Shown here: positions 1-10,773 of the stretch, piece after piece
Position numbering within the stretch: the first letter of the stretch is position 1
How the letters are laid out: each line of letters starts with the position of its first letter
Source: Glebionis coronaria
Lineage: Eukaryota; Streptophyta; Magnoliopsida; Asterales; Asteraceae
Length of the DNA: 64,000 bases
Direction of reading: 5' to 3'
Assembly (NCBI GenBank): GCA_025667525.1
Contig: CM046874.1
Coordinates: 422,699,729-422,763,728 of the forward strand
Notes under the pieces: model-generated
Told to the model about the DNA's origin: nothing
Database searches by the model: none
The model's input: the letters and a program-made list of their open reading frames with translations, nothing else
Program-made: the position numbers and the translations under genes

Positions 1-32
1 AAACCCTACAAACATAATGAAGACAAAAGAAG

Positions 33-48
33 GTCTCCCCTACACTTA
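33..48 (-). other. Polypurine-tract-like motif of element A
   Basis: On the minus strand this reads TAAGTGTAGGGGAGAC. The same AAGTGTAGGGG core stands directly against the 3' LTR of element D. Here it lies about 100 bases after the end of pol. I cannot see whether the real 3' LTR follows immediately or whether this is an internal copy, as elements B and D have several internal copies. Confidence 0.5.
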
Positions 49-148
49 TCTCCAATTCTATACCCTTATTGCTAACCTACAACACTCTAAACCTAGTTAT
101 ACGATGCTTGAGTTATAGAGTCTCTAGCTCAACTTGTCCCTCAATGAA

Positions 149-1413
149 TTAATTCATGGGGAAAATGGGGATCTCTTGGACCATTTCAACGGAAATGTCC
201 TCCCCAAAATAATGTTTCACACGGTGACCATTCACTTTAAAATTTGGACCATCGGGTTATGACAACTCAATAGTTCCATACGGAAACACTTGAGCAATAG
301 TGAATGGACCGGACCATCTCGACTTAAGCTTGCCCGCAAAAAGTTTCAACCTTGAGTTAAAAAGGAGAACCGGTTCTCCAACTTTAAACTCACGGTTCTT
401 GATCTTAGCATCATGCAATTTCTTAGTCTTTTCCTTGTAAAGCAAATAATTTTCATAGGCATTGGTCTCAATTCATCCATCTCATTAAGTTGATCTTTCC
501 TATGTGAACTGGCTTGGTTTAAATCAAAGTTAGCCCACTTGAGAGCCCAAGATGCCTTATGTTCTAATTCAAATGGGAGGTGGCACGCTTTACCATAGAC
601 AAGCCTATAAGGAGTACAACCAATTGGTGTCTTAAAAGCCGTCCTAAAATCCCATAAAGCATCATCAAGCTTATCCGACCAAGAAGCTCGATGCTCTCCC
701 ATCGTTCTCTCTAAAATTCTCTTTAAACCACGATTTGTGACCTCGGTTTGACCATTGGTTTGAGGGTGATACGCGGTAGAAAGTCTATGATTAACTCCAT
801 ATTTCTTCATAACTCTCGTGAATTGATCATTACAAAAGTGCGTACCACGATCACTTATGATGGCCCGAGGTACACCAAATCTAGCAAACAATTGCTTTAA
901 GAATTTCACAACAACTCTAGCATCATTGGTAGGTAAGGCTTTAGCCTCCACCCATTTAGACACGTAATCCACCGCCACAAGTATATACTTGTTTCCCTTA
1001 GAAGATGGAAAAGGTCCCATGAAATCTATGCCCCATACATCAAAAATCTCACACTCTTAAATAAAATTTTGTGGCATCTCATCACGTTGCGTAATTTTTC
1101 CTTGTCTTTGACACACATCACAAAATTTCACCATTTCTTGGGCATCTTTGTAAATGGAAGGCCAATAGTAACCAGAATCAAAGACTTTCTTGGCGGTATA
1201 GTTGGGCCCAAAATGTCCACCCGTAGGTCCTTTATGACATGCTTCTAAGATCTTAAATGCCTCGGGCCCATCTACACACCGTCTAATGATTTGGTCCGCA
1301 CAATGCCTAAAATGATAAGGATCATCCCAAAAGTAGTACTTAACTTCCTTAAGAAATTTCTTCTTTTGTTGGTAAGTAAGACCCTCAATAAGCACATTCC
1401 CCACAAGATAGTT
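149..1413 (-). pseudogene. Element A integrase region of pol, disrupted
   Basis: Integrase inserts the cDNA copy into chromosomal DNA. The N-terminal zinc-binding part is visible (an H...H pair, then FCDVCQRQG). The catalytic triad is preserved: Asp in [10 protein letters not shown], Asp in ISDRGTHF and Glu in [10 protein letters not shown]. The C-terminal GPF/Y-like part (SGPFTIAQVFPYG) follows. Lesions in reading order: the reading frame changes by one base near 1412 at the RNase H-integrase junction; there is a TAA at 1057-1059 where the frame otherwise runs on unbroken; a frameshift lies near 460-475; and there is a TAA at 257-259. After that last stop the frame stays open to a natural end at 149. 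Both TAA codons could be CAA changed by one C-to-T step. The lineage call rests on context; the integrase call itself is secure. Confidence 0.87.
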
Positions 1414-2522
1414 GCTATGTCCGCAAACCAAGGAGTGTCATCCTCTTGGGAAGAGATAGACATGAGCTCCTCTAATGGAAAGGATTCATTGATTTCTTGA
1501 TTTGGAAAATCTCCTTGAAAAGGATGCTCAAGTCTACTCAAGTGATCTGCCGCTAAATTCTCGGCCCCTTTCATATCACGAATTTCTATCTTAAACTCTT
1601 GAAGCAACAAAACCCATCTCAAAAGCCTAGGCTTAGCATCTTGTTTTGTCATGAGATACTTGAGAGCGGAATGATCCGTATACACTATGGTTTTGGATAG
1701 CACAAGGTATGGTCTAAATTTCTCAAAAGCATAGACTATAGCAAGCAACTCTTTTTCCATGGTAGTATAATGAAGTTGTGCACCGGTCATGGTTTTACTC
1801 GCATAGTGTATAGGTTGAAAATGCTTATTCACTCTTTGTCCTAAGACGGCCCCCACCACATAATCACTCGCGTCACACATAAGCTCAAATGGTAATTCCC
1901 AATTTGGAGAAACCAAAATGGGAGCCTTTGTCAATTTCTCCTTAAGAGTCTCAAAAGATTCCAAACAATCTTGGTTAAAAATGAAAGGAGCCTCTTTTTC
2001 TAAGAGATGAGTCATCGGTCTAGCTATCTTAGAAAAATCTTGTATAAAGCGCCTATAAAACCCTGCATGACCTAAGAAACTCCTTACACCTTTAACCGAA
2101 GTGGGTGGGGGAAGCTTAGCAATCACATCAATTTTAGCTCGATCCACTTCTAATCCCTTGTTGGATATTTTGTGTCCTAAAATAATTCCCTCTTTCACCA
2201 TAAAGTGACATTTCTCCCAATTAAGCACTAAACGTGTTTCCTCACAACGCTTAAGCATTCTCTCTAGATTGGTGAGACATGAGGTAAATGAATCTCCAAA
2301 GACGGAAAAGTCATCCATAAAAACCTCCATTGTTTGCTCTATCATGTCATGGAAAATCGCCATCATGCACCTTTGAAATGTCCCCGGTGCATTACATAAG
2401 CCAAAAGGCATCCTCTTGTAAGCAAATGTACCGTAGGGACAAGTGAATGTGGTCTTTTTTTTATCTTTAGGGTCAATGGGTATTTGGAAATAACCCGAAA
2501 AGCCATCAAGAAAGCAATATTA
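1414..2522 (-). pseudogene. Element A reverse transcriptase (C-terminal part) and RNase H
   Basis: This part of pol copies the RNA into cDNA and degrades the RNA template. The RT catalytic motif is FMDDFSVFG, just after [16 protein letters not shown]. RNase H follows, with Asp in [16 protein letters not shown], Glu in [13 protein letters not shown] and Asp in [11 protein letters not shown], and ends at [12 protein letters not shown]. The frame is the same as in the upstream gag-RT ORF. The two are separated only by a TAA at 2520-2522, in a place where a Tyr codon would need a single base change. The frame is lost again near 1412, where integrase begins. A linker of about 35 residues rich in acidic residues joins RNase H to integrase. 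Confidence 0.87.
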
Positions 2523-5500
2523 CTCATTTCCCGCTAAGCGTTCAAGCATTTGGTCCATAAAAGGTAATGGGAAATGGTCTTTCGTAGTAACCTCATTGAG
2601 CTTCCTATAGTCAATACAAACTCTCCAACAGGTAACAAGTCTTGTAGGAATAAGCTCATTGTTCTCATTAGGCACTATGGTAATTCCACCTTTTTTTGGA
2701 ACACAATGTACCGGGCTAACCCATGGAGAGTCGGAAATGGGGTAAATCATGCCCGCATCAAGGAGTTTGATCACTTCCTTCTTAATGACCTCATGGATTT
2801 TTGGGTTAACCCTTCGTTGACTTTGAATGGCGGGTTTGTAATCATCCTCCATAAGGATTTTGTGTGTACAAAAATGTGGATCAATTCCCCTTATGTCGGA
2901 TATTTTCCATGCTAAGGCTTTCTTGTGTTTCTTAAGGACATCAATGAGTTGCTCCTTCTCCTCCTTTTTTAACTCTTTAGCAATGATCATGGGTAATTGG
3001 TCTTTGCCTTCTAAGAAAGCATACTCTAAGTGAGATGGAAGGTCCTTAAGTTCAATTGGAGGTGGACTCTCTATGGAAGGTTTTACTATGGAAGGATTCT
3101 CATTGGTAACTTCTTGTGGAGTAGGAGAAGGAATAGGGTCCTCATTGAGCAAATTTTGGATAGTAAGAATATCTTCTTCCCAATTAATGGGAGAATCATC
3201 ATCACCAAGAAAGTTAGACTCAAATTCCTCTAAGAGGAAATCACTCTCTCCAAAAGGTGTTAAAGAGGGAGCAATTGAGGCCACGGTTTCAACATGGGGC
3301 ATTTCATCACTAGTACTCTTGCAAGCATCATGAAAGTGTTCATCACACACCTCATCTAGCACATCAACTATGTTAATAGTCTCACACGGTCTAGACTCCT
3401 TAACCTCTTTCCTATCACAAAGTTTCCCTAACTTAAACACCACTTTCTCATCCTCTACTCTCATAATTAGTTCTCCCTCCGCCACATCTATCGAACTACG
3501 ACCCGTTCTCAAAAACGGTCTACCAACAATCAAAGGAACTCTAGGATCCATGTCATAATCAACCACTACAAAGTCGGCCGGAAATGTAAACTTATCCACA
3601 CCTATAAAAACATCCTCCGCGATACCTACGGGGTAAGCTATGGTTCGGTTGGCTAATTCAAGGGTCATCCTAGTGGGAGTGAGCTCGGGAAGAGAGAGGT
3701 TTTTCCAAACCGATAAAGGCATAAGGTTTATGCTTGCCCCTAGATCCGCCAAAGCCATGCAATTTTCTACACCAGGAAAATTACAAGGTATCAAGAAACG
3801 TCCCGGATCTCCAAGTTTTGTTGGTAAGGTTTTAAGTAGCACGACGGAACAATTTTCATTAAGGGATGTCTTGGGCAAATCAACCAATTTTTCCTTGTTT
3901 GAGAGTAAATCCTTGAACATCTTAGCAAACTTTGGCATATAAGCAAGAGCTTCCGTAAAGGATATGTTGATGTTGAGTTGCTTGAACATCCTTAAGAAAT
4001 TTGAGACTTGAATGTCATCATTGTTCTTTAATTTGTCCTTTTTTAACCTTGAAGGATATGGAAGAGTTGGTTTAGGTGTAGGTGGAGTAGGTGTTGATTT
4101 GTCTTTGATAGCTTCTTCATTAGGAGTTGTGGTAGGTAGAGGAGAAGTAGGAATAGGTTGAGAAGGTGTGTTTGATTGAATGGGAGCATTTTGAGGTGGT
4201 GAAGTAGAGGTAGAAGGCTTGTCACATGTAGGAACAAAAGTGGGTGGAACAATAGGAGGCTTAGGAGGTGAAGGATCCTTTGTTGACTTTCCACTTCTTG
4301 TTGTAATAGCATTAACATTTGCCCTTGGATTTGTTTGTGTGGTAGAAGGTAAAGCCCCTTGTGGTCTTTGATTATAAAGCATCATAAACTTCTTATTTGA
4401 TTCTTCATGCATTTCTCTCATTCTTTTCTCATTAGCTTCATGCATTTCTCTCATTTTTTTCTCATTAGCTTGGAATATCCTTTCATTCTCTTGATTCATT
4501 TTGTGAAGAATCTCAATTGTGTTATAATCTTGTGGCACATTTCCTTGAAAACCTTGGGGTTGGAAAGGTGGAGGTTGATTGTAAAACCCTTGATTGTTAC
4601 CTTGAAAGGTATTTCCTTGATTGTAAAAGTTATTTGGTGGTCTATAGTTATTTCCTTGGTAAGGTGGTCTTTGACCTTGATTCCTTTGTAACACTTGAGG
4701 AGGATTTTGTTGAAGTTGGGTGGGTGGTTGGGGTGGGAATCCCGGTGGAGTAAGGTAATTTTGGGATCTGTAAGAAAGGTTATTAGGATTGATATTTGGC
4801 TTGAAGTGTTCACGATGTTCCTCTTGGTAAGCATAACATTCCCCTTGATAACCTTGCACCTTATCACATTGTTCATAGGAATGGGGACCTCCACAAGTCA
4901 CACAAGAAAGAGTAATGGCATGCACATCATTTGAGGAATGATTTCCCATAGAAAGCTTCATCAAGTCATTCATCATTGTTTCTTGCATCTTTTGAGTATT
5001 TTGCATGAATGTTTGACTTTCCTTTTGAGCTTGAGTAAATGCTTGAATGCATGAAATGAGTTGAGTCTCCAATGGTTTAGAACTTCCTTCTTGAATGACA
5101 TAGACTCTTTCATCAAATTGTGTGTTGGTTTGAACCATTGCTTTGGTCTCAATAATATCCCAAGCCTCTTGAATGGATTTAAGAATAATATTCCCTCTCG
5201 CGGAAGCATTGAGTGAGTCTTGGTGATGAGGTTTAAGGCCACCGTAGAAAGTATTGATTTGGTGAACTTCATCCAATCCATGGTTAGGGCATCTCCTCAA
5301 TAACTCTCTAAACTCCTCCCAAGCATCACTAAAGGTTTGACTAGGTTTTTGTTGAAAGCCTATAATTAAGTTCCTCAAAGCCGTGGTCTTAGATGGGGGA
5401 AAGAACTTGTTCAAGAACTTAGTGGTGAAACCATCCCATGTGGTGATACTATCGGGTGGTTGTGTGTCTAACCAATGCTTAGCGGGACCCTCTAGTGAAA

Positions 5501-5915
5501 GTTGCACCAATATCAACTTAATGGCATCATGGGGAACTCTATTGTACTTAATGGTATTGCAAAGAGCAAGGAATCTCTTAAGGTGATCATGAGGATTATC
5601 ATTCTTGTTACCATAGAAAGGTGTGTTTGAAACCAAGTTAATCATAGCCGTTTTTAGCTCAAATGAATTTGCGGGAATTTCGGGAATCTTGATAGCATCG
5701 GCATATCCGTGAACATTGGATTGCAAACGTTCCATCAAAGAACGAGTATCAACTCTAGCCATGGCTTCTTGTTGTGGATGAATCAAAGCACGATTCTCGT
5801 GATCGGCTTGATGGACGGTGGTGTTCCTACTCTTTCTCTTTTTCTTCCTTTTCGGAGGAAGAGGTTGTACACCAATCGGTATTTGTGCACGCCCGCGAGT
5901 GAGCATGCAACTCAA
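2523..5915 (-). pseudogene. Element A gag, protease and start of reverse transcriptase
   Basis: An open stretch of 1131 codons starting at ATG 5915. Residues from about 100 to 220 form the retrotransposon Gag capsid domain. A zinc knuckle CVTCGGPHSYEQC lies near residues 338-350 and is followed by a Pro/Gln/Asn-rich segment. A Lys/Glu-rich helix contains repeats of the MREMHEANEKR type near residue 500. A Pro/Thr/Ser-rich linker follows. The aspartic protease active site is DLGAS near residue 721, followed by IVGRPFLR about 70 residues later. RT begins near residue 1030 (VHCVPKKGG, CIDYRKLNEVTTKDHFPLPF). Gag, protease and RT share one frame, as expected for a single polyprotein. This part has no internal stop, so the break at 2520 is the first lesion. 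The next in-frame Met (MARVDTRSLM) would also be a possible start. Confidence 0.88.
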
Positions 5916-6662
5916 TACGAGGAATGAGAGAGAAGCTCTCGTGTGACTTTGAAGAGAAAAGGATTATCCCCTTCGAGTTTCAATATGAAATATCCACAAG
6001 AAAATAACAATATACGTATGTACTACTTGGGTGCAAGACCCCCAATGAAGCCTTCCTTCTTAGAATACTCACAAGTGAACGGGGGGTTAGGTGGCGCGAA
6101 GCACTTAAGTACCTATTGACCCTTAGATGGCATTTTATAGCACATCGCCTTTCTATTCACTTAATTGTTTGTATTCTTCGAATTGTTGCTTATTGGAAGT
6201 ATTTATCTATTCTTGCTTTATTTTGTTTGATCGATACACGTGTCAAGGACCGGAACGCCCCTCAACACGGTGTATTTCCTTGGCAATACTTATGGAGAAT
6301 ATGTGAATTGGTTGTTCTTATACGTATACGTATTTACTTATAATAATATATGGAAAATATTTTTGTATTTATGAGTTTTTAAGAGAAAATACTATATGTA
6401 CATAAAAACCGAGAGAATCCAATAATAAATATTTTTGGGTGCAATCTCTTAGGAAAAAGATTGCTTTTTGGATTTTTTAATTTGTTTGGTCAATTCTTTA
6501 GGAAAAGAATTGTTTTGTTAATTTTTTAGTTTTTATATATTTTATATTTTTGATTTTTATTTGTTTTTTATTTATGATACGTAAAAATAACGTTCACTAG
6601 GTGAACGGATCCCAAAAGCCAATGAAAACCGTCAATCGATAGTCTCTCGTAAAGTCAAAGAA
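5916..6662 (-). other. Element A leader between PBS and gag
   Basis: About 750 bases without a convincing gene; short open frames here have no recognisable motif. The PBS-proximal part holds poly-T/A stretches, two 'aggaaaa(g)attg' type direct repeats (6450-6520) and the hairpin listed separately. A second copy of half the hairpin (aagtgaacgg) lies near 6072. This is the expected position of packaging and dimerisation signals; that role is inference. Confidence 0.6.
6591..6607 (-). promoter_or_regulatory. Leader hairpin of element A (candidate packaging/dimerisation signal)
   Basis: The arms CGTTCAC and GTGAACG are perfect reverse complements with a 3-nt loop. The hairpin ends 55 bases from the PBS. 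Element D has the same seven-base arms, the same 55-base distance to its PBS and the same flank (CCCAAAAGCCAA on the plus strand), although the two elements differ almost everywhere else. Confidence 0.6.
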
Positions 6663-6677
6663 CCGGCAGCGGCGCCA
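6663..6677 (-). other. Primer binding site of element A (tRNA-Asp type)
   Basis: On the minus strand this reads TGGCGCCGCTGCCGG. It matches the complement of the plant tRNA-Asp(GTC) 3' end at all but one position (GCT instead of GTT). It lies two bases from the inferred LTR edge, as in element D. Confidence 0.85.
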
Positions 6678-6684
6678 TTTGAAA

Positions 6685-7647
6685 TGTGTATAGTTGAAGT
6701 TCGTTTTTCTCAGTTCTTAACCAATTGAAAGTCCTAACAAGATCGAGTTTTTAATTGTTTTTGGTTGGTAAAGTATTTGGATATTCTATAGCTAATTCAA
6801 ACAAAGCCTTGCTAAAATGAAAAATACAGTCTACTTATACGTAAAACAAAGTGCACAAACCAAGTTTTTATTCAAGTAAAATGATAAAATGTAAATTCTA
6901 CAAACTATAAGGACTGAAAATGTAAATTCAATGAAAATTAAATGCTAAAAATACAAAGTCAACAAGTCTAGGGACTATTTATGTAAAATCAGTAAACTAA
7001 ATGGACTAAAAATGAAAATTTAACAAACAAAGTAACTAACTTTTAACTAATTGAAAACTGACTAACCACTTTTGAAACAAACTTGAAATTCTGAGGACTA
7101 AACTTTTGAAAACCCTAATTAGTTGGAAGATTAGCTTGAATTAGAAACTGTTTAAAACTAAAAGGACTTTAATGCAATTTCAGAAACTTTTTCAACAAAA
7201 ACGGGTTTAAGAACAAAATAAGCTCGTTTGAGCTCGTTTCTTGACCAAATAAGCTCAAACCACTTCCAAAAGACTTGAAATGGAAATTAAGCTAGACTAG
7301 CCAAAGGAATTAAGCTAAAACTGGCTAGAACTCTTATAAGCAAATTCAAATAAGCTCAAAATAAGCTAACTGATAAGCTACTCATGCACAACTTGATTTT
7401 AATGAAGAAACTTGTTAAACATCTCAAAAGAAGAATGGGAAATCCAGTTTCAAAGAAAATGATCCAGTAATAAGCTCTAAAATTGAAAATAAGCTAAAAT
7501 GAGCTTATGTTGACTTTCGTTGACCAGATTTTTCAAAAAGCTCAAATTCTCAAAACCTACTCATGAACACTTTCTTAATGGAAATATGAAAGAAAATCAG
7601 CAAGTTTCTGAAGTGGAATTGGAGATATGAGAAATCAGAAATCCTAA
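6685..7647. repeat. Tandem duplication within the element A LTR, copy 1
   Basis: 963 bases, repeated directly by 7648-8609. I counted roughly 15-20 single-base differences by eye, so the copies are about 98% identical. The unit runs from the LTR edge next to the PBS into U5, so copy 2 brings a second LTR edge inside the LTR. Confidence 0.9.
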
Positions 7648-8609
7648 TGTGTATAGTTGAAGTTCGTTTTTCTCAGTTCTTAACCAATTGAAAGTCCTAA
7701 CAAGATCGAGTTTTTAATTGTTTTTGGTTGGTAAAGTATTTGGATATTCTATAGCTAATTCAAACAAAGCCTTGCTAAAATAAAAAATACAGTCTACTTA
7801 TACGTAAAACAAAGTGTACAAACCAAGTTTTTATTCAAGTAAAATGCTAAAATGTAAATTCTACAAACTATAAGGACTGAAAATGTATATTCAATGAAAA
7901 TTAAATGCTAAAAATACAAAGTCAACAAGTCTAGGGACTATTTATGTAAAATCAGTAAACTAAATGGACTAAAAATGAAAATTTAACAAACAAAGTAACT
8001 AATTTTTAACTAATTGAAAACTGACTAACCACTTTTGAAACAAACTTGAAATTCTGAGGACTAAACTTTTGAAAACCCTAATTAGTTGGAAGATTAGCTT
8101 GAGTTAGAAACTGTTTAAAACTAAAAGGACTTTAATGCAATTTCAAAAACTTTTTCAACAAAAACTGGTTTAAGAACAAAATAAGCTCGTTTGAGCTCGT
8201 TTCTTGACCAAATAAGCTCAAGCCACTTCCAAAAGACTTGAAATTGAAATTAAGCTATACTAGCCAAAGGAATTAAGCTAAAACTGGCTAGAACTCTCAT
8301 AAGCAAATTCAAATAAGCTCAAAATAAGCTAACTGATAAGCAACTCATGCACAACTTGATTTTAATAAAGAAACTTGTTAAACAGCTCAAAAGAAGAATG
8401 GGAAATCTAGTTTCAAAGAAAATGATCCAGTAATAAGCTCTAAAATTGAAAATAAGCTAAAATGAGCTTATGTTGACTTTCGTTGACCAGATTTTTCAAA
8501 AAGCTCAAATTCTCAAAACCTACTCATGAACACTTTCTTAATGGAAATATGAAAGAAAATCAGCAAGTTTCTGAAGTGGAATTGGAGATATGAGAAATCA
8601 GAAATCCTA
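7648..8609. repeat. Tandem duplication within the element A LTR, copy 2
   Basis: Direct repeat of 6685-7647. After it the sequence becomes unique (tttattagaggg). Its start (taatgtgtatag) resembles the LTR start of element D (taatgtaaag), which suggests that copy 2 keeps the ancestral LTR edge. Confidence 0.9.
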
Positions 8610-9828
8610 TTTATTAGAGGGAATTGAAAATGCTCTAGTGCTTATTAAGTTGCTTATTGCTCACTCAAAACTAGATACTGTATAATTTCCTTCTATAAGC
8701 TAAAACTTCATATGTTGAGTAAAAGATGAGAATTAGTTTCAAAGAATTTCATCAAGAAACAAAGATTTACCAAGCAATTGAAAATCACTACTTTCTGAAA
8801 ATTTTCTTAACAAGAACTGACCCAAACCTTTTTGTGTACCAATTGCCTTTTTGACTAAAGCCTTGACTTGAAACTGACTGAAATCCTTATGCTATGACTA
8901 GATGACTTAAAATGAACCAAAATTTGCCAAATACTAACACTTGAAAAACAACTATCAAGCTAATCCCAAACACTACTTATCTGAACTTGAACAAACTTTT
9001 ATGAAGGAATTTAAAGCAATTGGCTAGACTGAATGAAAAGTAATATCAGAACAAGTTTTATAGCTAGAATGAAGTGTAAATGAACTAGTTACAAACAGTT
9101 TAAAAGGCTAGAACTCAATTTGACTAGTTAAGCTAATTTGACTGTTTAATACTGAAAACAGGACAAGTATAAGACTAAAGAGCAAGTATTAAGCTACAAT
9201 AAAGCTACTCAAACACTGAAATCAGATCAAATACTAGCTAAACCACTTTATCATGCAGACAATCAAGGATTAACTAGGAATTGAACAGGCAAGCAACAAT
9301 TTAGTGGAACAAGAACTCAGAATTGCAACACCTTCTAGCTTAGGCCTCCATTGGGGAGTAGAGAAGCGCTGAGCTTTCTAGCTAGTGCTAAACCACCACC
9401 TTAGCCCTAGAAACAACCAAACATCTACAAATCAACAGCTACAATCACCATAATCTCCATTGTTGAACTAGAAATCTTCAAAATCTACTCAACACTTGGA
9501 CTGAAATGAACTGAACAAGATCAACAGCTACAAGTCTTCTCAATCAGCTAATCATGATCAAATGGTGATCATAACTAGCTAATAACAGCAACAGAGTAAC
9601 AAAATGCAGGGTATGAACAGTAATGAAGGAAAATGAAAGTGAATTTTTATTGATTTAGGAATTGAGTTGGTTACAAAGCTGGTAAATTAGTTACAACTAA
9701 TAACAGACTCAAGAGTTTGTCAGACTCTTGAGTTGTTATGCTAAAAACTAACAGAATTGGGAGAAAACTAAAAAGTATGTGTGTTTTTACACTTTTCTAT
9801 ATTACAAGAAATGAAAGCTAATCTAGGG

Positions 9829-9836
9829 TATTTATA
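9829..9836 (-). promoter_or_regulatory. TATA box of the element A LTR
   Basis: Reads TATAAATA on the minus strand (CTATAAATACCC). Transcription would start about 30 bases to the left, near 9800. Element D has the same CTATAAATACCC in its LTR. Confidence 0.6.
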
Positions 9837-10773
9837 GAATGCAGATGAGAGTTGGTGAGGGAGAGTGACGTTTTGCATCTAATCACAAGCTTCCACGTGG
9901 ACAATTCTGCTTATCTGAATTTTGCAGGTGAAGAACAATTTTGGGGATTTTTGATTGAGATGATTTCATGTTAATTGAGTTGTATGGTTGTATTCTTCTC
10001 TAAAAACGATCACTTTTCATGTAGATAACTCTTTCTGAAATCAAGTGTAGCTCTTAAACGTTCCAGGGTTGCGTTGAAGAAGAAGGCCACGTGGCACTTT
10101 CTGATTGGGCAAGAAATGTTCACACGGATTGTTATCCAAGTTGGATAATTTGAATTATTGCATGGTGTTATTTCATTGGTTGAGAAGGTGTGAGTGCGCA
10201 ACACTGTTGGGATTTGGTTATTTAATGCTGACGGCTGTGAGTGGCCAGGTGGCACTGAGTTGGCAATCCATGTTTATTTATCCAAGCTCTCCCATTGGTT
10301 GAGAATAGTTCACACGGATCAAGCACATATAACTTCCAACAAATGGCAGAATTAACCCCTTAACTTTGGTAGTTTGAACTTTTGAGCTATCATCTTCATT
10401 TCTTTGACAATTTCAGTCCTTCAACTTGCATTTTTAAACATTTAAGCCCTTTGACTTGATTGACTTGAGAGTTGACCAGTTTTGACTTGATCTTGACTTT
10501 GACAAATTTACACTTTTGGTCCTTCATCTTTGGCAGATTGTCAAGATAGGTCCTTTGTCTTCAAAGTCTTGTCACTTTTGATCCTTCTTTGTCTTTTTCA
10601 TCCAATTAAGCTTGATTTTTCCTTTGTTTGCTTGAAATTGTATCCTACTTACCTATTTGCACACAAACACAAAACATACCACATAATTCCGCTTTATAGC
10701 ACAAAGTTTAGGTATTTTTCTTGTGTTTTAGGGTGATTTGTTGATCAATTGATATGAGTTTTTTCTCATATCA

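Larger units (their letters stand above)
1..10773 (-). mobile_element. Element A: Athila-like Ty3/gypsy retrotransposon, 3' end outside window
   Basis: Read on the minus strand from the right, the order is a long 5' LTR, a PBS of the TGGCGCCGCTGCCGG type, a leader with a hairpin, gag, protease, RT, RNase H and integrase, then a short 3' untranslated stretch running off the left edge. Integrase follows RNase H, which is the Ty3/gypsy order. A tRNA-Asp-type PBS, a very long LTR and a CX2CX3HX4C Gag knuckle fit the Athila lineage as I know it. The 3' LTR and one TSD lie outside the window, so LTR divergence and insertion age cannot be read. All coding domains are recognisable, but stop codons and frameshifts make this copy inactive by itself. 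Confidence 0.88.
6680..10773 (-). repeat. 5' LTR of element A, about 4.1 kb
   Basis: The left edge is set by the PBS and by similarity to the LTR edge of element D, and is uncertain by about 5 bases (6680-6685). The right edge is set by the TGATA start on the minus strand, which begins with an inverted repeat (TGATATGAG / CTCATATCA). A TATA box at 9829-9836 gives a U3 of roughly 970 bases and an R-U5 of about 3.1 kb. The R-U5 part is rich in the word ATAAGCT and contains a 963-base tandem duplication ending exactly at the LTR edge. The partner LTR is outside the window, so the LTR limits are not confirmed by comparison. Confidence 0.75.

Noticed and set aside
2574..4934. Several plus-strand open frames of 60-110 codons opposite element A gag-pol
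   Set aside because: They are shadows of the minus-strand gag-pol frame, with no own motif.
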